From positions 1 to 64,000 of the forward strand of contig CAZUIM010000003.1 in assembly GCA_964620325.1 (NCBI GenBank): DNA of 64,000 bases, given 5' to 3'. The stretch comes from CAZMYM01 sp964620325. GTDB lineage: Bacteria; Bipolaricaulota; Bipolaricaulia; UBA7950; UBA9294. Below are positions 7,985 to 16,393 of this stretch, piece by piece. The position numbers and the translations under genes are program-made. How positions within the stretch are numbered: the first letter of the stretch is position 1; the number at the start of each line of letters is the position of its first letter. The notes under the pieces were generated by a model, which was not told the DNA's origin, searched no databases, and saw only the letters and a program-made list of their open reading frames with translations.

Positions 7985-9230
7985 TTCCGATCTGCCAGAG
8001 TGCGTCGATCGGGAGGGCGTGTAGACGTCTCCCCAGGGACACGCTCTCCTTTCCTCCATACAAGACGACGCCTCGTCGGAAGCGGTCGCCTGTGAGATCC
8101 CTTAGAAGCTCGAGTCCGCGGACGTCCTGGTCCTGGACGCGCGAGGAGAGCTTGACCTCGATGCCAACTAGATCACCGGCCGGACTCTCCAGAATGACGT
8201 CGACCTCCACGTTCTTGTGGGTGCGGAAGTGATACATCGACGGACGGACTGCACTCCATGAGATCTGCTTTCGGAGCTCCATCGCCACAAAGCACTCCAG
8301 GGCCCATCCGAAGGTCGTTGGATCGTTCTCCACTCCCTGCTTGTCCAAGCCGATGAGGTGCGCGATCAGCCCGGAGTCGTTGAGCAGGATCTTGGGTCGC
8401 TTGATGAGCCTCTTCCCAAGGTTCGCGGTCCAGGCGGGCAGGGGGAGGAAGAGGTAGATGGCTTCGAGCAACGAAAGATAGCGTTTGACCGTAGTCTGTG
8501 GAAGCCCGACGGCTCTTGAGACCTCGGTATAGTTGAGCTGTCCGCTTGCTCTGGCAGCCAGGAGGCGGAGCAAGCGCGGAAGCTCCGTTAGGTATTCGAT
8601 ATTCGCCAGATCTCTCAATTCGCGATGGATGACGGTGGTGACGTACGAGTCGAACCAGGCGGCACGGCGTGCGGATGACTCTCGCCGGATGACTTCCGGA
8701 TACCCTCCTCGAAGAACGCGCTCGATGAGATCGTTGCGAGTCGATGAACTCATCGCGAACTCGGTGGGCAGGTTCTCGGCAAACAGGGCATCGACGAAAC
8801 CCTCTCGAGACATGGCGATCTCTCCTTGGGAGAACGGCCACAATGTCAGGATTTCCATCCGGCCCGCAAGGGATTCGCTTAGTTGCGGGAGAACCAGCGC
8901 ATTCGCCGAACCGGTTAGGAGGAATCGCCCAGGGCTGCGATCGCGGTCGACGAGCGTCTTGATCGCCACGAAGATCTCAGGCACACGCTGAACTTCATCC
9001 AACACAATCGGGCCGCGGTGTGCCGCGATGAACCCCAGGGGATCTCTCCTGGCTGCCGCCATCGTTGTCACGTCGTCGAAGGTGAGGTAGCCGGCCGGAT
9101 GCAGCTCTGCCGTGATGTCCTGAGCCAATGTGCTCTTGCCTGTCTGTCTGGCTCCGTGCACCAGGACAACGGACGTGTCGGACAGAGCCTCCAGCAGTCG
9201 ATCGGTGAGATTCCGCCGGATCAGGTCCAT
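7980..9230 (-). CDS. AAA+ ATPase with DUF4143 domain
   Basis: A 416-residue cytoplasmic ATPase of the AAA/DUF4143 family. Walker A is GARQTGKS near residue 27, Walker B is IVLDEVQR near 77, and sensor-like FLLTGSANA follows. The middle has a winged-helix-like region (YTEVSRAVGLPQTTVKRYLSLLE). The C-terminal DUF4143 part contains a nuclease-like motif (EVDVILESPAGDLVGIEVKL). Members are common in mobile and defence regions of bacteria and archaea, but their function is unsettled. The gene stands alone on the minus strand between short repeats. It looks intact, and family membership is clear. Confidence 0.9.
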   Translation of the reverse strand: MDLIRRNLTDRLLEALSDTSVVLVHGARQTGKSTLAQDITAELHPAGYLTFDDVTTMAAARRDPLGFIAAHRGPIVLDEVQRVPEIFVAIKTLVDRDRSPGRFLLTGSANALVLPQLSESLAGRMEILTLWPFSQGEIAMSREGFVDALFAENLPTEFAMSSSTRNDLIERVLRGGYPEVIRRESSARRAAWFDSYVTTVIHRELRDLANIEYLTELPRLLRLLAARASGQLNYTEVSRAVGLPQTTVKRYLSLLEAIYLFLPLPAWTANLGKRLIKRPKILLNDSGLIAHLIGLDKQGVENDPTTFGWALECFVAMELRKQISWSAVRPSMYHFRTHKNVEVDVILESPAGDLVGIEVKLSSRVQDQDVRGLELLRDLTGDRFRRGVVLYGGKESVSLGRRLHALPIDALWQIGT

Positions 9231-9317
9231 CGGTGCATACTAACCATGTAATGGGTGTTTTTCAACCACGCACTGGATGATTTGCACGCAGCCTTCTCTC
9301 GTCTCCACGCCCACACA

Positions 9318-9346
9318 CAACGTTGCGGACGAGTTGTGGCACTACG
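9318..9346. repeat. Short repeat, copy 2, at the 5' side of the ATPase gene
   Basis: Partner of 7956-7984: 23 of 29 bases agree and every mismatch is a transition. This suggests an old duplication rather than chance, but the element is too short to classify. Confidence 0.45.
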
Positions 9347-9538
9347 GCACCGCATCCAGCCGCGTCGGCAACCGGCTCTGAAGGAGTGCGATGAGGGTCG
9401 TGATCGGGACGGTCAGAAGGCCGAAGACGACGTAGAGGCCTCCCGACGGGATCCGCGTGGACCCTCTCGACGAGGAGGGTCCGTACGCGGAGACGCCGCA
9501 TCTCACCGCCGGCTCGGCCCACATTCCTCGGGAGCCGT

Positions 9539-9567
9539 TTGACCGCGCCGCGGTCGAATCGTAGAGT
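9539..9567 (+). promoter_or_regulatory. Sigma-70-type promoter for catalase
   Basis: TTGACC (9539-9544) and TAGAGT (9562-9567) are separated by exactly 17 bases. Transcription would start near 9574, giving a leader of about 100 bases before the catalase start. Predicted from consensus only. Confidence 0.5.
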
Positions 9568-9675
9568 GATTACGGAGTGCAGGAAGCGGCTCGGGACGCG
9601 AGAATCCAAGCGGCTTCAGATCTTCGAAGCCTGCCGAGATTGCGAACGGCGGAGACCGAAGAAAGGAGACGGCAG

Positions 9676-11124
9676 ATGACGGAGAAGAGCAAGAAGCGGC
9701 TGACGACGGAGGCAGGGATCCCGGTCGACGACAACCAAACGTCGCTCACCGCCGGCGAGCGCGGTCCGACGCTGTTGCAGGATCATCATCTGCTCGAGAA
9801 GCTGGCCCACTTCAACCGAGAGCGGATCCCGGAGCGGGTGGTGCATGCGAACGCGGCCGGCGCGTTCGGCACATTCACTGTGACGCACGATATCACCGAA
9901 TATACCAAGGCGAGAGTCTTCTCGGGGATCGGCAAGAAGACCGAGGTCTTCGGGCGCTTCTCCACCGTCGCCGGAGAGAAGGGATCGGCCGATACGGTTC
10001 GGGACGTGCGCGGATTCGCCCTCAAGTTCTACACGGAAGAAGGAAACTGGGACTTGGTCGGGAACAACACGCCCGTCTTCTTTATTCGGGATGCGATCAA
10101 GTTTCCGGACTTCATCCACACGCAGAAGCGCGACCCGCGGACGAACGTCAAGGATGACACGCATCAGTGGGACTTCTGGTCTCAGGTTCCCGAGTCGCTG
10201 CACCAGGTGACCATCCTTTTCTCGGATCGGGGAATTTCGGCAGGGATCCCGTACATGAATGGCTACGGAAGCCACACCTACAGCTTCATCAACGCGGCGA
10301 ACGAGAGATTCTGGGTCAAGTTCCACTTCAAGACGCAGCAGGGGATCGAGAACTTGAAGCAGGAAGAGGCTGACCGACTTGCCGGCTCCGATGCAGACTA
10401 TCACACGCGGAAGCTGTTCGAAGCGATCGAGCGGGGGGAGTACCCGAAGTGGACCCTCTACGTTCAGATCATGCCCGAGGTGGAGGCGGAAGCATACCGC
10501 TGGAACCCATTCGATCTGACGAAGGTCTGGCCTCACGGGGACTACCCGTTGACCGAGGTCGGCGTGCTCGAACTGAACCGGAATCCGGCGAACTACTTCG
10601 TCGACGTCGAGCAGGCGGCCTTTTCGCCGGCGAACGTTCCCCCGGGGATCTCGTTCTCACCGTGCAAGATGCTGCAAGCGCGCCTCTTCGCGTACGCCGA
10701 TGCGCATCGGTATCGACTCGGCGCGAACTACGAGCGGTTGCCGGTGAACGCTCCGCGGGCGGCGACGGCGAACTACCAGCGCGACGGGTCGATGCGGTTC
10801 GATGAGAATGGCGGCGGATCTCCGAACTACGAGCCGAACAGCTTCGGCGGTCCTACGGCCGACCCGGCCTACCGGGAGCCCCCGCTCAAGATCTCCGGGG
10901 ACGCCGATCGGTACGAGCAGAAGCGCGGCGTCGACGACGACTACGTTCAGCCGGGGAATCTGTATCGGCTGATGCCCGAGGAGGAGCAGAGACGGTTGGT
11001 CGAGAACATCGCCGCATCGCTCAGCAAGGCGCCGAAGGCGATCCAGGAGAGGATGGTCGAGCATTTCCGCCGAGCCGATACGGCCTATGGGGACGGCGTG
11101 GCGAAGAGATTGGACCTGGGGTAG
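9676..11124 (+). CDS. katA: Monofunctional haem catalase
   Basis: A 482-residue small-subunit haem catalase that converts hydrogen peroxide to water and oxygen. The distal catalytic His57 lies in VVHANAAGAFGTF, the paired Asn130 in DLVGNNTPVFF, and the proximal haem ligand Tyr340 in RLFAYADAHRYRLG. All key residues are present and the length is typical. The ATG at 9676 is chosen because AAAGGAG sits 7 bases upstream; the frame is open further 5' but lacks a better start. The first residues are lysine-rich with no export signal, so it is cytoplasmic. For an apparently anaerobic cell it would serve in oxidative-stress defence. Confidence 0.95.
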   Translation: MTEKSKKRLTTEAGIPVDDNQTSLTAGERGPTLLQDHHLLEKLAHFNRERIPERVVHANAAGAFGTFTVTHDITEYTKARVFSGIGKKTEVFGRFSTVAGEKGSADTVRDVRGFALKFYTEEGNWDLVGNNTPVFFIRDAIKFPDFIHTQKRDPRTNVKDDTHQWDFWSQVPESLHQVTILFSDRGISAGIPYMNGYGSHTYSFINAANERFWVKFHFKTQQGIENLKQEEADRLAGSDADYHTRKLFEAIERGEYPKWTLYVQIMPEVEAEAYRWNPFDLTKVWPHGDYPLTEVGVLELNRNPANYFVDVEQAAFSPANVPPGISFSPCKMLQARLFAYADAHRYRLGANYERLPVNAPRAATANYQRDGSMRFDENGGGSPNYEPNSFGGPTADPAYREPPLKISGDADRYEQKRGVDDDYVQPGNLYRLMPEEEQRRLVENIAASLSKAPKAIQERMVEHFRRADTAYGDGVAKRLDLG

Positions 11125-11176
11125 TCGATCGAGGGCGGCCGTCACGTGGCTTTCATTCGGCGGGTGACGACGCAAG

Positions 11177-11545
11177 ATGAGGCGTCTCGGACGTGTCCTG
11201 CTGATCGTAGGAGGGACGGCCTCCGTTGGCGTGGGAATCGTCGGGATTTTCGTCCCGCTCCTCCCGACGCCGCCGTTCCTCTTGCTCGCCGCTGCCTTCT
11301 ACGCGCGCAGTTCGCCGCGTCTGAACGCGTGGTTGCTCGGGAATCGGTTGTTCGGACCGTACGTCCGGCGGTATCGGGAACACCGGAGCATGACCCGACG
11401 CCACAAGGTGCTCACTCTTCTCCTCCTCTGGACGGTGCTCGGGTTCTCGGCGGCCTCGGTCGCGAGTGCGTGGTGGGGGAGGCTCATCCTCGGCGTCGTC
11501 GGCGTCGGCGTGACGACGCACATTCTCTGGATCCGAACGGAGTGA
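11177..11545 (+). CDS. DUF454 (YbaN-like) inner-membrane protein
   Basis: A 122-residue integral membrane protein of the DUF454/YbaN family, whose function is unknown. It has the family's conserved proline-rich turn (VPLLPTPPFLLLAAAFYARSS is centred near residues 27-45), then a basic cytoplasmic loop (RRYREHRSMTRRHK), and two more hydrophobic segments. It starts about 50 bases after the catalase on the same strand and may be cotranscribed with it. The length is normal for the family. Confidence 0.85.
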   Translation: MRRLGRVLLIVGGTASVGVGIVGIFVPLLPTPPFLLLAAAFYARSSPRLNAWLLGNRLFGPYVRRYREHRSMTRRHKVLTLLLLWTVLGFSAASVASAWWGRLILGVVGVGVTTHILWIRTE

Positions 11546-11750
11546 CGGGAACGGGCGATCGACCGTTCGGGACGCGAACGGCAGTCGAACGATTCGGTCT
11601 TCGTCCGCCGAAGACGGGAGCTCGCCTCGTCCGAGCCGCTCCGACGTGAGCCGCATCTTCCGCTCGACCAACGACACGACGCTGCCCCGATCTGCCGGTG
11701 CGTCGTCCTGTCGTTCAGAGGGTCGGATGTCTCACAGTATGGCACGCTTG

Positions 11751-11779
11751 TTGAAGCGGAGCGGGTCCGGGTGTATCGT
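11751..11779 (+). promoter_or_regulatory. Promoter for the glycyl radical activase/enzyme pair
   Basis: TTGAAG (11751-11756), a 17-base spacer and TATCGT (11774-11779) form a plausible sigma-70 promoter. The predicted start of transcription (about 11786) is only some 5 bases before the ATG at 11791, where no ribosome binding site is seen. The transcript would therefore be leaderless or nearly so. Confidence 0.45.
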
Positions 11780-11790
11780 CCCCTGCCGAA

Positions 11791-12756
11791 ATGGACGCAC
11801 GACGGACGAAGCGAGCCCCTGCGGCGAGTGAACAGCGGGAGCGAAGTGGCGAAAGCGGAGTCCTGTTCGACGTCAAGCGGTTCGCTCTTCACGACGGCCC
11901 CGGGATCCGAACGACGGTTTTCGTCAAGGGCTGCCCGCTCTCCTGCGTGTGGTGCCATAACCCCGAGAGCCAGAATCCGGAACCCGAGCTGATGCTCTGG
12001 GAAGAACGATGTGTCGGCTGCGGGGCGTGCGCGTCGGTCTGCCCGGTCGGTGCGGTCTCGATCTCCGGCGGCGTCGCGCAGACCGACCGGGAGCATTGCA
12101 CGGCGTGCGGAGCGTGCGTGTCGGTCTGCCCGGCCGACGGCCGAGCGATCGTCGGCGAGTTGTGGTCGGTCGAACGCGTCCTGAGCGAGATCGAGAAGGA
12201 CGTCCTGTTCTACGATCAGTCGGGCGGTGGAGTGACCGTGTCGGGCGGTGAGCCGCTCGCTCAGGTTCCATTCGTCCTGTCGTTGCTCGGTGCCTGTCGG
12301 AGACGACGGATTCACACGGCGATCGACACGTGCGGGTACGGTGACGGGTGCCAACTCGAGGCGATCGCCGCCGCGGCCGATCTCGTGCTGTACGATATCA
12401 AACAGATGGACGATCGACGCCATCGACGGTTGACCGGCGCATCGAATCGGACGATCCTCGAGAACCTCCGACGGGTTGATCGGGGCGGGAGTCGGTTGTG
12501 GATTCGATACCCAGTGATCCCGGATCTGAACGATGCGGAGGCGGACGTCCGAGCGCTCGGCGCGTTCGTCAGCGAGTTGGCGAATGCCGAAGCGATCTAC
12601 CTGCTTCCGTTCCACCGCGGGGGGGAGAGCAAGCGGGAGCGACTCGGCGCAAGGAGTGAATTGACGGTGGGGTCGAAGGACCCGACCGCCTCCGCGGAGG
12701 CGGCTCGGTCGATCCTTCGCAGTGTGGTGAACGTTCCGATACACATCGGAGGATGA
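11791..12756 (+). CDS. Glycyl radical enzyme activase (radical SAM, PflA family)
   Basis: A 321-residue radical-SAM activase that installs the glycyl radical on the downstream enzyme using S-adenosylmethionine. The radical-SAM cluster motif is GCPLSCVWC (C-x3-C-x2-C). It is followed by an inserted ferredoxin-like domain with two 4Fe-4S motifs (CVGCGACASVCP and CTACGACVSVCP), which are characteristic of activases for the non-PFL branch (diol dehydratase, decarboxylase and similar enzymes). The VSGGEPL SAM-binding motif is present. The first 25 residues are a charged extension before VLFDVKRFALHDGPGIRT. The enzyme gene begins 4 bases after its stop, so the two form an operon. Confidence 0.93.
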   Translation: MDARRTKRAPAASEQRERSGESGVLFDVKRFALHDGPGIRTTVFVKGCPLSCVWCHNPESQNPEPELMLWEERCVGCGACASVCPVGAVSISGGVAQTDREHCTACGACVSVCPADGRAIVGELWSVERVLSEIEKDVLFYDQSGGGVTVSGGEPLAQVPFVLSLLGACRRRRIHTAIDTCGYGDGCQLEAIAAAADLVLYDIKQMDDRRHRRLTGASNRTILENLRRVDRGGSRLWIRYPVIPDLNDAEADVRALGAFVSELANAEAIYLLPFHRGGESKRERLGARSELTVGSKDPTASAEAARSILRSVVNVPIHIGG

Positions 12757-12760
12757 CTCG

Positions 12761-15124
12761 ATGAACGCGCGAATCGAGCGACTGCGCAGCGAGTGTCTGG
12801 AGACGCCTCCGTCGATCAGTGGGGAGCGGGCACGGCTTCTGACGGCCTTCTACGGGTCGTCGGACGTACAGACGCGCCCGGTCTCGATTCAGCGGGCGCT
12901 CGCGTTCCGGTATCTGCTGGAAAACCAGTCGATTCACATCGGCGACGGCGAGCTGATCGTCGGTGAGCGGGGACCGACTCCGAAGGCGACGCCGACGTAC
13001 CCCGAGCTCTGCTGTCACACGCTCGAGGATCTTCGCGTCCTCCCGACGCGAGGGGAGACGCCCTTCGAGGTCGACGAGTCGATCCGGACCCTGTATGCGG
13101 ATGCGGTCATCCCGTATTGGGAGGGGCGGAGCATGCGGGATCGCGTCTTCGCCGCCATGAGCCCGGAGTGGATGGAGACGTTCGAGGCTGGCGTGTTCAC
13201 CGAATTCATGGAGCAGCGCTCCCCTGGGCACGCGGTGCTCGATGACAAGGTCTATCGGTTGGGGTTCGACGACTTCGCGGGGTGGATCGAGCAGTCGCGA
13301 GCGCGGATCGAGGCGTCGAACGATCCGAAGAAGCAGGACAAGCTCGATGAACTCGAGGCGATGTCGATCGCGAGCGATGCGATCGTCCGATTCGCCGAAC
13401 GCCACGCCGAGCGGGCCCGCGAGCTGACGGGAGCGTGCGACGACCCCGCCCGCCGCGACGAGCTTCTGCGGATCGCCGACGTCTGCGAATGGGTTCCTCG
13501 CCACGCCCCGCGAACGTTCCACGAGGCGTTGCAGACCTACTGGTTCGCTCATCTCGGCGTCGTGATCGAGCTGAACGAGTGGGACTCGCTCAATCCGGGA
13601 CGGATCGATCAACACCTTTATCCGTTCTACCGGCGCGACCTCGACGAGGGGCGATTGACGAGGGAGGAGGCGAAGGAGCTGCTCGAGTGCTTCTGGATCA
13701 AGTTCTCGAATCAGCCTGCGCCTCCGAAGGTCGGGGTGACTGAGGAGCAGAGCGCGACCTACAACGACTTCACGTTGCTCAACACCGGCGGCGTCGACCC
13801 GAACGGCGCGGACGCGGTCAACGAGCTGTCGTATCTGATTCTCGACGTGATCGAGGAGATGCGCCTCCCGTACACGGGCTCTTGCGTCCAGTTGTCGAAG
13901 GCGAATCCGGATCGGTTCCTGTTGCGGGCGCTCGAGGTCGTGCGCTGCGGATTCGGGCAGCCGTCGATCTTCAGCACGGACGCGATCTGTCAGGAGTTTC
14001 TCCGGGCGGGGAAATCGCTCGAGGACGCCCGGGCCGGCGGACCGAGCGGCTGCGTGACGGTTAGCGCCTTCGGCAAGGAGAGCTGCGTTCTGACCGGTTA
14101 CATGAACTGGCCGAAGATCCTCGAGGTCGCGCTCCACGACGGGATCGACCCGCGGACCGGACGTCGGATCGGCCCGGCGACTGGGGATCCGCGCTCTTTC
14201 GGCACATTCGACGAGCTGTTCGACGCGTATCGTGAGCAACTGGAGTACTTCGTCGATCTGAAGATCGAAGGGAACAGCCGGATCGAGAGGTTGTTCGCGG
14301 AGCACATGCCGGCGCCGTTCCTTTCCGTCCTCGTCGAGGACTGCATCGAGCGTGGAGCGGACTACAACGACGCGGGACCGCGGTACCCGACGACGTACAT
14401 CCAGGGCGTCGGGCTCGGGACGATGACGGACGCGCTGGCAGCGATCCAGGAGCACGTCTTCGTCCGTGGGACGACGACGATGGACCGGCTCGTCGGCGCG
14501 CTCGACGGCGACTTCCTCGGGGCGGAGACGCTGCGAGGAACACTGCTTCATCGATCCCCGAAGTTCGGGAACGATGACGATTCCGCCGACCGGATCGCGC
14601 AGGCGCTCTTCGATGCGTACTTCCACGCCATCGACGGACGGCCGAACACGAAGGGCGGGCAGTATCGCGTCAACCTGCTGCCGACGACGGTCCACGTCTT
14701 CTTCGGCGAGATGGTCGGAGCGACGGCGGACGGAAGGAAGGCCGGCGTGCCCCTATCCGACGGGATCTCACCGGTGCAAGGGGCCGACACGCGCGGACCG
14801 ACGGCGGTGATCCGATCGGTCGGCAAGATCGATCACGTGCGAACCGGGGGGACGCTGTTGAATCAACGGTTCCTGCCCGACGTGCTCGCCGATGAAGGCG
14901 GCCTCCGGAAACTGGGCGACCTCGTTCGCACCTACTTCCGGCTCGACGGGCACCACATCCAATTCAACGTGGTCGACTCGGCGACACTGAGGCGGGCGCA
15001 GGAATTGCCGGGCGAATACCGCGATCTGATCGTCCGCGTCGCCGGGTACAGCGACTACTTCAACAACCTCGACCGCGCGCTGCAGGACGAGATCATCGCC
15101 CGAACTGCACACGAGGAGTTCTAG
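12761..15124 (+). CDS. Glycyl radical enzyme of the PFL2/diol-dehydratase branch, substrate unknown
   Basis: A 787-residue glycyl radical enzyme, oxygen sensitive and cytoplasmic. The glycyl loop RVAGYSDYFNNLDRALQDEI carries the radical Gly762 near the C terminus. The active-site loop GPSGCVTVSAFGKES carries the thiyl Cys431. The residue two after the cysteine is Thr433, whereas eliminases such as glycerol dehydratase and choline TMA-lyase have Glu there (GCVE). This argues against a simple dehydratase or C-N lyase assignment and leaves decarboxylase or unknown chemistry open. GGAGG precedes the ATG. Its activase is directly upstream; a cupin regulator and Hyu/Dpp genes follow, suggesting a role in breaking down an imported amide or amino-acid derivative. 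Confidence 0.9.
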   Translation: MNARIERLRSECLETPPSISGERARLLTAFYGSSDVQTRPVSIQRALAFRYLLENQSIHIGDGELIVGERGPTPKATPTYPELCCHTLEDLRVLPTRGETPFEVDESIRTLYADAVIPYWEGRSMRDRVFAAMSPEWMETFEAGVFTEFMEQRSPGHAVLDDKVYRLGFDDFAGWIEQSRARIEASNDPKKQDKLDELEAMSIASDAIVRFAERHAERARELTGACDDPARRDELLRIADVCEWVPRHAPRTFHEALQTYWFAHLGVVIELNEWDSLNPGRIDQHLYPFYRRDLDEGRLTREEAKELLECFWIKFSNQPAPPKVGVTEEQSATYNDFTLLNTGGVDPNGADAVNELSYLILDVIEEMRLPYTGSCVQLSKANPDRFLLRALEVVRCGFGQPSIFSTDAICQEFLRAGKSLEDARAGGPSGCVTVSAFGKESCVLTGYMNWPKILEVALHDGIDPRTGRRIGPATGDPRSFGTFDELFDAYREQLEYFVDLKIEGNSRIERLFAEHMPAPFLSVLVEDCIERGADYNDAGPRYPTTYIQGVGLGTMTDALAAIQEHVFVRGTTTMDRLVGALDGDFLGAETLRGTLLHRSPKFGNDDDSADRIAQALFDAYFHAIDGRPNTKGGQYRVNLLPTTVHVFFGEMVGATADGRKAGVPLSDGISPVQGADTRGPTAVIRSVGKIDHVRTGGTLLNQRFLPDVLADEGGLRKLGDLVRTYFRLDGHHIQFNVVDSATLRRAQELPGEYRDLIVRVAGYSDYFNNLDRALQDEIIARTAHEEF

Positions 15125-15198
15125 GCGGCGGGTCGTCTCGATCGCCGGCGCCGGCTCGTTCACTCCCATAACGGGATTCCAGTTCGGCCGTTGACGGT

Positions 15199-15226
15199 CT
15201 CAGGCTGAGTCGTCCGACGGCCTGAG
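15199..15226 (+). terminator. Stem-loop after the glycyl radical enzyme gene
   Basis: CTCAGGC (15199-15205) pairs with GCCTGAG (15220-15226), and an inner GTCG/CGAC pair extends the helix. It lies 75 bases after the stop codon. There is no clear T-run downstream, so it may be a Rho-assisted terminator or a 3'-end stabiliser rather than a classical intrinsic terminator. Confidence 0.4.
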
Positions 15227-15279
15227 CCGGCGGACTCTGTGAGCTGAACTCGCAAGGCGGGGTCGCGCGTTCCGGAATG

Positions 15280-15294
15280 GTGAACACTGTTCAC
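15280..15294. promoter_or_regulatory. Perfect palindromic operator upstream of the HTH-cupin gene
   Basis: GTGAACACTGTTCAC is a perfect inverted repeat (GTGAACA, one base, TGTTCAC) placed 5 bases upstream of the -35 element of the regulator's promoter. A further GTTCAC half-site lies between -35 and -10 (15309-15314). The layout suits binding of a dimeric HTH protein, most simply autoregulation by the HTH-cupin regulator. Confidence 0.6.
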
Positions 15295-15299
15295 TCATG

Positions 15300-15328
15300 T
15301 TGACCTCCGTTCACTGCGTCCGTATAGT
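15300..15328 (+). promoter_or_regulatory. Promoter giving a leaderless mRNA for the HTH-cupin regulator
   Basis: TTGACC (15300-15305) and TATAGT (15323-15328) are separated by exactly 17 bases. The expected transcription start coincides with the A of the ATG at 15335, and there is no Shine-Dalgarno sequence before that ATG. A leaderless transcript is predicted. Confidence 0.65.
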
Positions 15329-15334
15329 GACCGT

Positions 15335-16393
15335 ATGGAGAGCGGGCAGCTGTCGGAGGTAGGGTGGCGGATCCGCAGCATCAGAACCCGCAAACGATTG
15401 ACGTTGCGGGCGCTTTCTGCTGCGTGCGGCTTGTCCGTCGGCTTTCTCTCTCAGATCGAACGAGGGCTGTCGTCGTTCTCGATCTCGTCCCTGCGGTCGG
15501 TCTGCCAAGCGCTCGACGTGTCGCTCGCCGACGTGCTCGTCATGTCGAACAGCCCGGGGAATGCGATCCTCGTCGATCCGAGGCATGCCGCGATCACCAA
15601 GAGCGACAACCGACCGCACGTCAGTCTGTCGGATTCGTCGGTCAAGTACCGGTTCCTGAGCAGCGGGTTTCCCGGCCGGCGGTTCGAGGCAGTGATCGGT
15701 GAGATTGCGCCCGGCAGTCACAGCGAGCCGCACACGCACGAAGGGGAGGAATTCGGGTACGTCCTCGAGGGGCGCATCGTGCTCCTCTCCGGGGACGAGC
15801 GGCACGAGCTGCGACCGGGCGACAGCTACCACCTGATGGCGTCGACGCCGCACACCTGCGAGCCGGGCGACAAGGGCGCGAAGGTCCTCTGGGTTCAGAC
15901 CTCTCGATACGTCCGGGCGCTCAGCTTGCTCGGGGTGGAGACGGTCCCCGCCGAAACGCTTCCCCCGCCTCCGATCCAGGATGGAAAGCGGCCGGCGCTC
16001 GTCAATCTTTCGGAAAATGCAGTCCGGTACCGGTTCCTCAGCGGCCACAACCTGCCCGAAGCGCAGCTACGTGTCCTCGTGGGGGAGATCCCGGCGGAGA
16101 GCGCTGAAGAGCCGAAAGCGTTCGAGGGAGAGGAGTTCGGCTACGTCCTCGAAGGGCGGATTCAGCTGACGGTGGACGAGGATTCATATCCGCTGGGCGT
16201 GGGGGATTGCTACCACGTCCCGGCCGTGTCGTCGAGGACGTACCGCGCCGACGGCTCGGCGACCGCCAAGCTGTTGTGGGTTCAGATGGGCGCCGGATCG
16301 GAGGAAATGGAGGCTGCCTGGAGCGAGGCGCTCGAACAGGAGTCCGAAGGTCAATCCGAAGTCGCAGCGAAGACGCGTCAGAGGAGGAATTGA
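15335..16393 (+). CDS. XRE-type HTH regulator with two cupin domains
   Basis: A 352-residue transcription regulator. Residues 10-70 form an XRE/Cro-like helix-turn-helix (LTLRALSAACGLSVGFLSQI). Two cupin domains follow as an internal duplication: each has an EEFGYVLEGRI strand and an AK(V/L)LWVQ ending. The first cupin keeps a metal-type His pair (EPHTHEGEEFGYVLEGRI). In the second this becomes EPKAFEGEEF, so it probably cannot bind metal in the same way. Family members usually have one cupin and sense small ligands. It is the first gene of the Hyu/Dpp operon: its stop overlaps the next ATG by one base. The upstream palindrome suggests autoregulation, with an effector related to the operon's substrate. 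Confidence 0.9.
   Translation: MESGQLSEVGWRIRSIRTRKRLTLRALSAACGLSVGFLSQIERGLSSFSISSLRSVCQALDVSLADVLVMSNSPGNAILVDPRHAAITKSDNRPHVSLSDSSVKYRFLSSGFPGRRFEAVIGEIAPGSHSEPHTHEGEEFGYVLEGRIVLLSGDERHELRPGDSYHLMASTPHTCEPGDKGAKVLWVQTSRYVRALSLLGVETVPAETLPPPPIQDGKRPALVNLSENAVRYRFLSGHNLPEAQLRVLVGEIPAESAEEPKAFEGEEFGYVLEGRIQLTVDEDSYPLGVGDCYHVPAVSSRTYRADGSATAKLLWVQMGAGSEEMEAAWSEALEQESEGQSEVAAKTRQRRN

Larger units (their letters stand above)
9231..9675. other. Intergenic stretch between island and catalase
   Basis: No supported gene. It contains the second short repeat (9318-9346) and a good plus-strand promoter (9539-9567) for the catalase. A 60-codon minus-strand frame (9342-9524) with one hydrophobic segment has no recognisable family and was not called. 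Confidence 0.5.

Noticed and set aside
9342..9524. Small minus-strand membrane-like frame
   Set aside because: One hydrophobic stretch only, no start signal and no family; insufficient support.
12569..14695. Minus-strand open frame of 708 codons opposite the glycyl radical enzyme gene
   Set aside because: The opposite strand encodes an unmistakable glycyl radical enzyme; the frame is an Arg/Leu/Val-rich shadow without domains.
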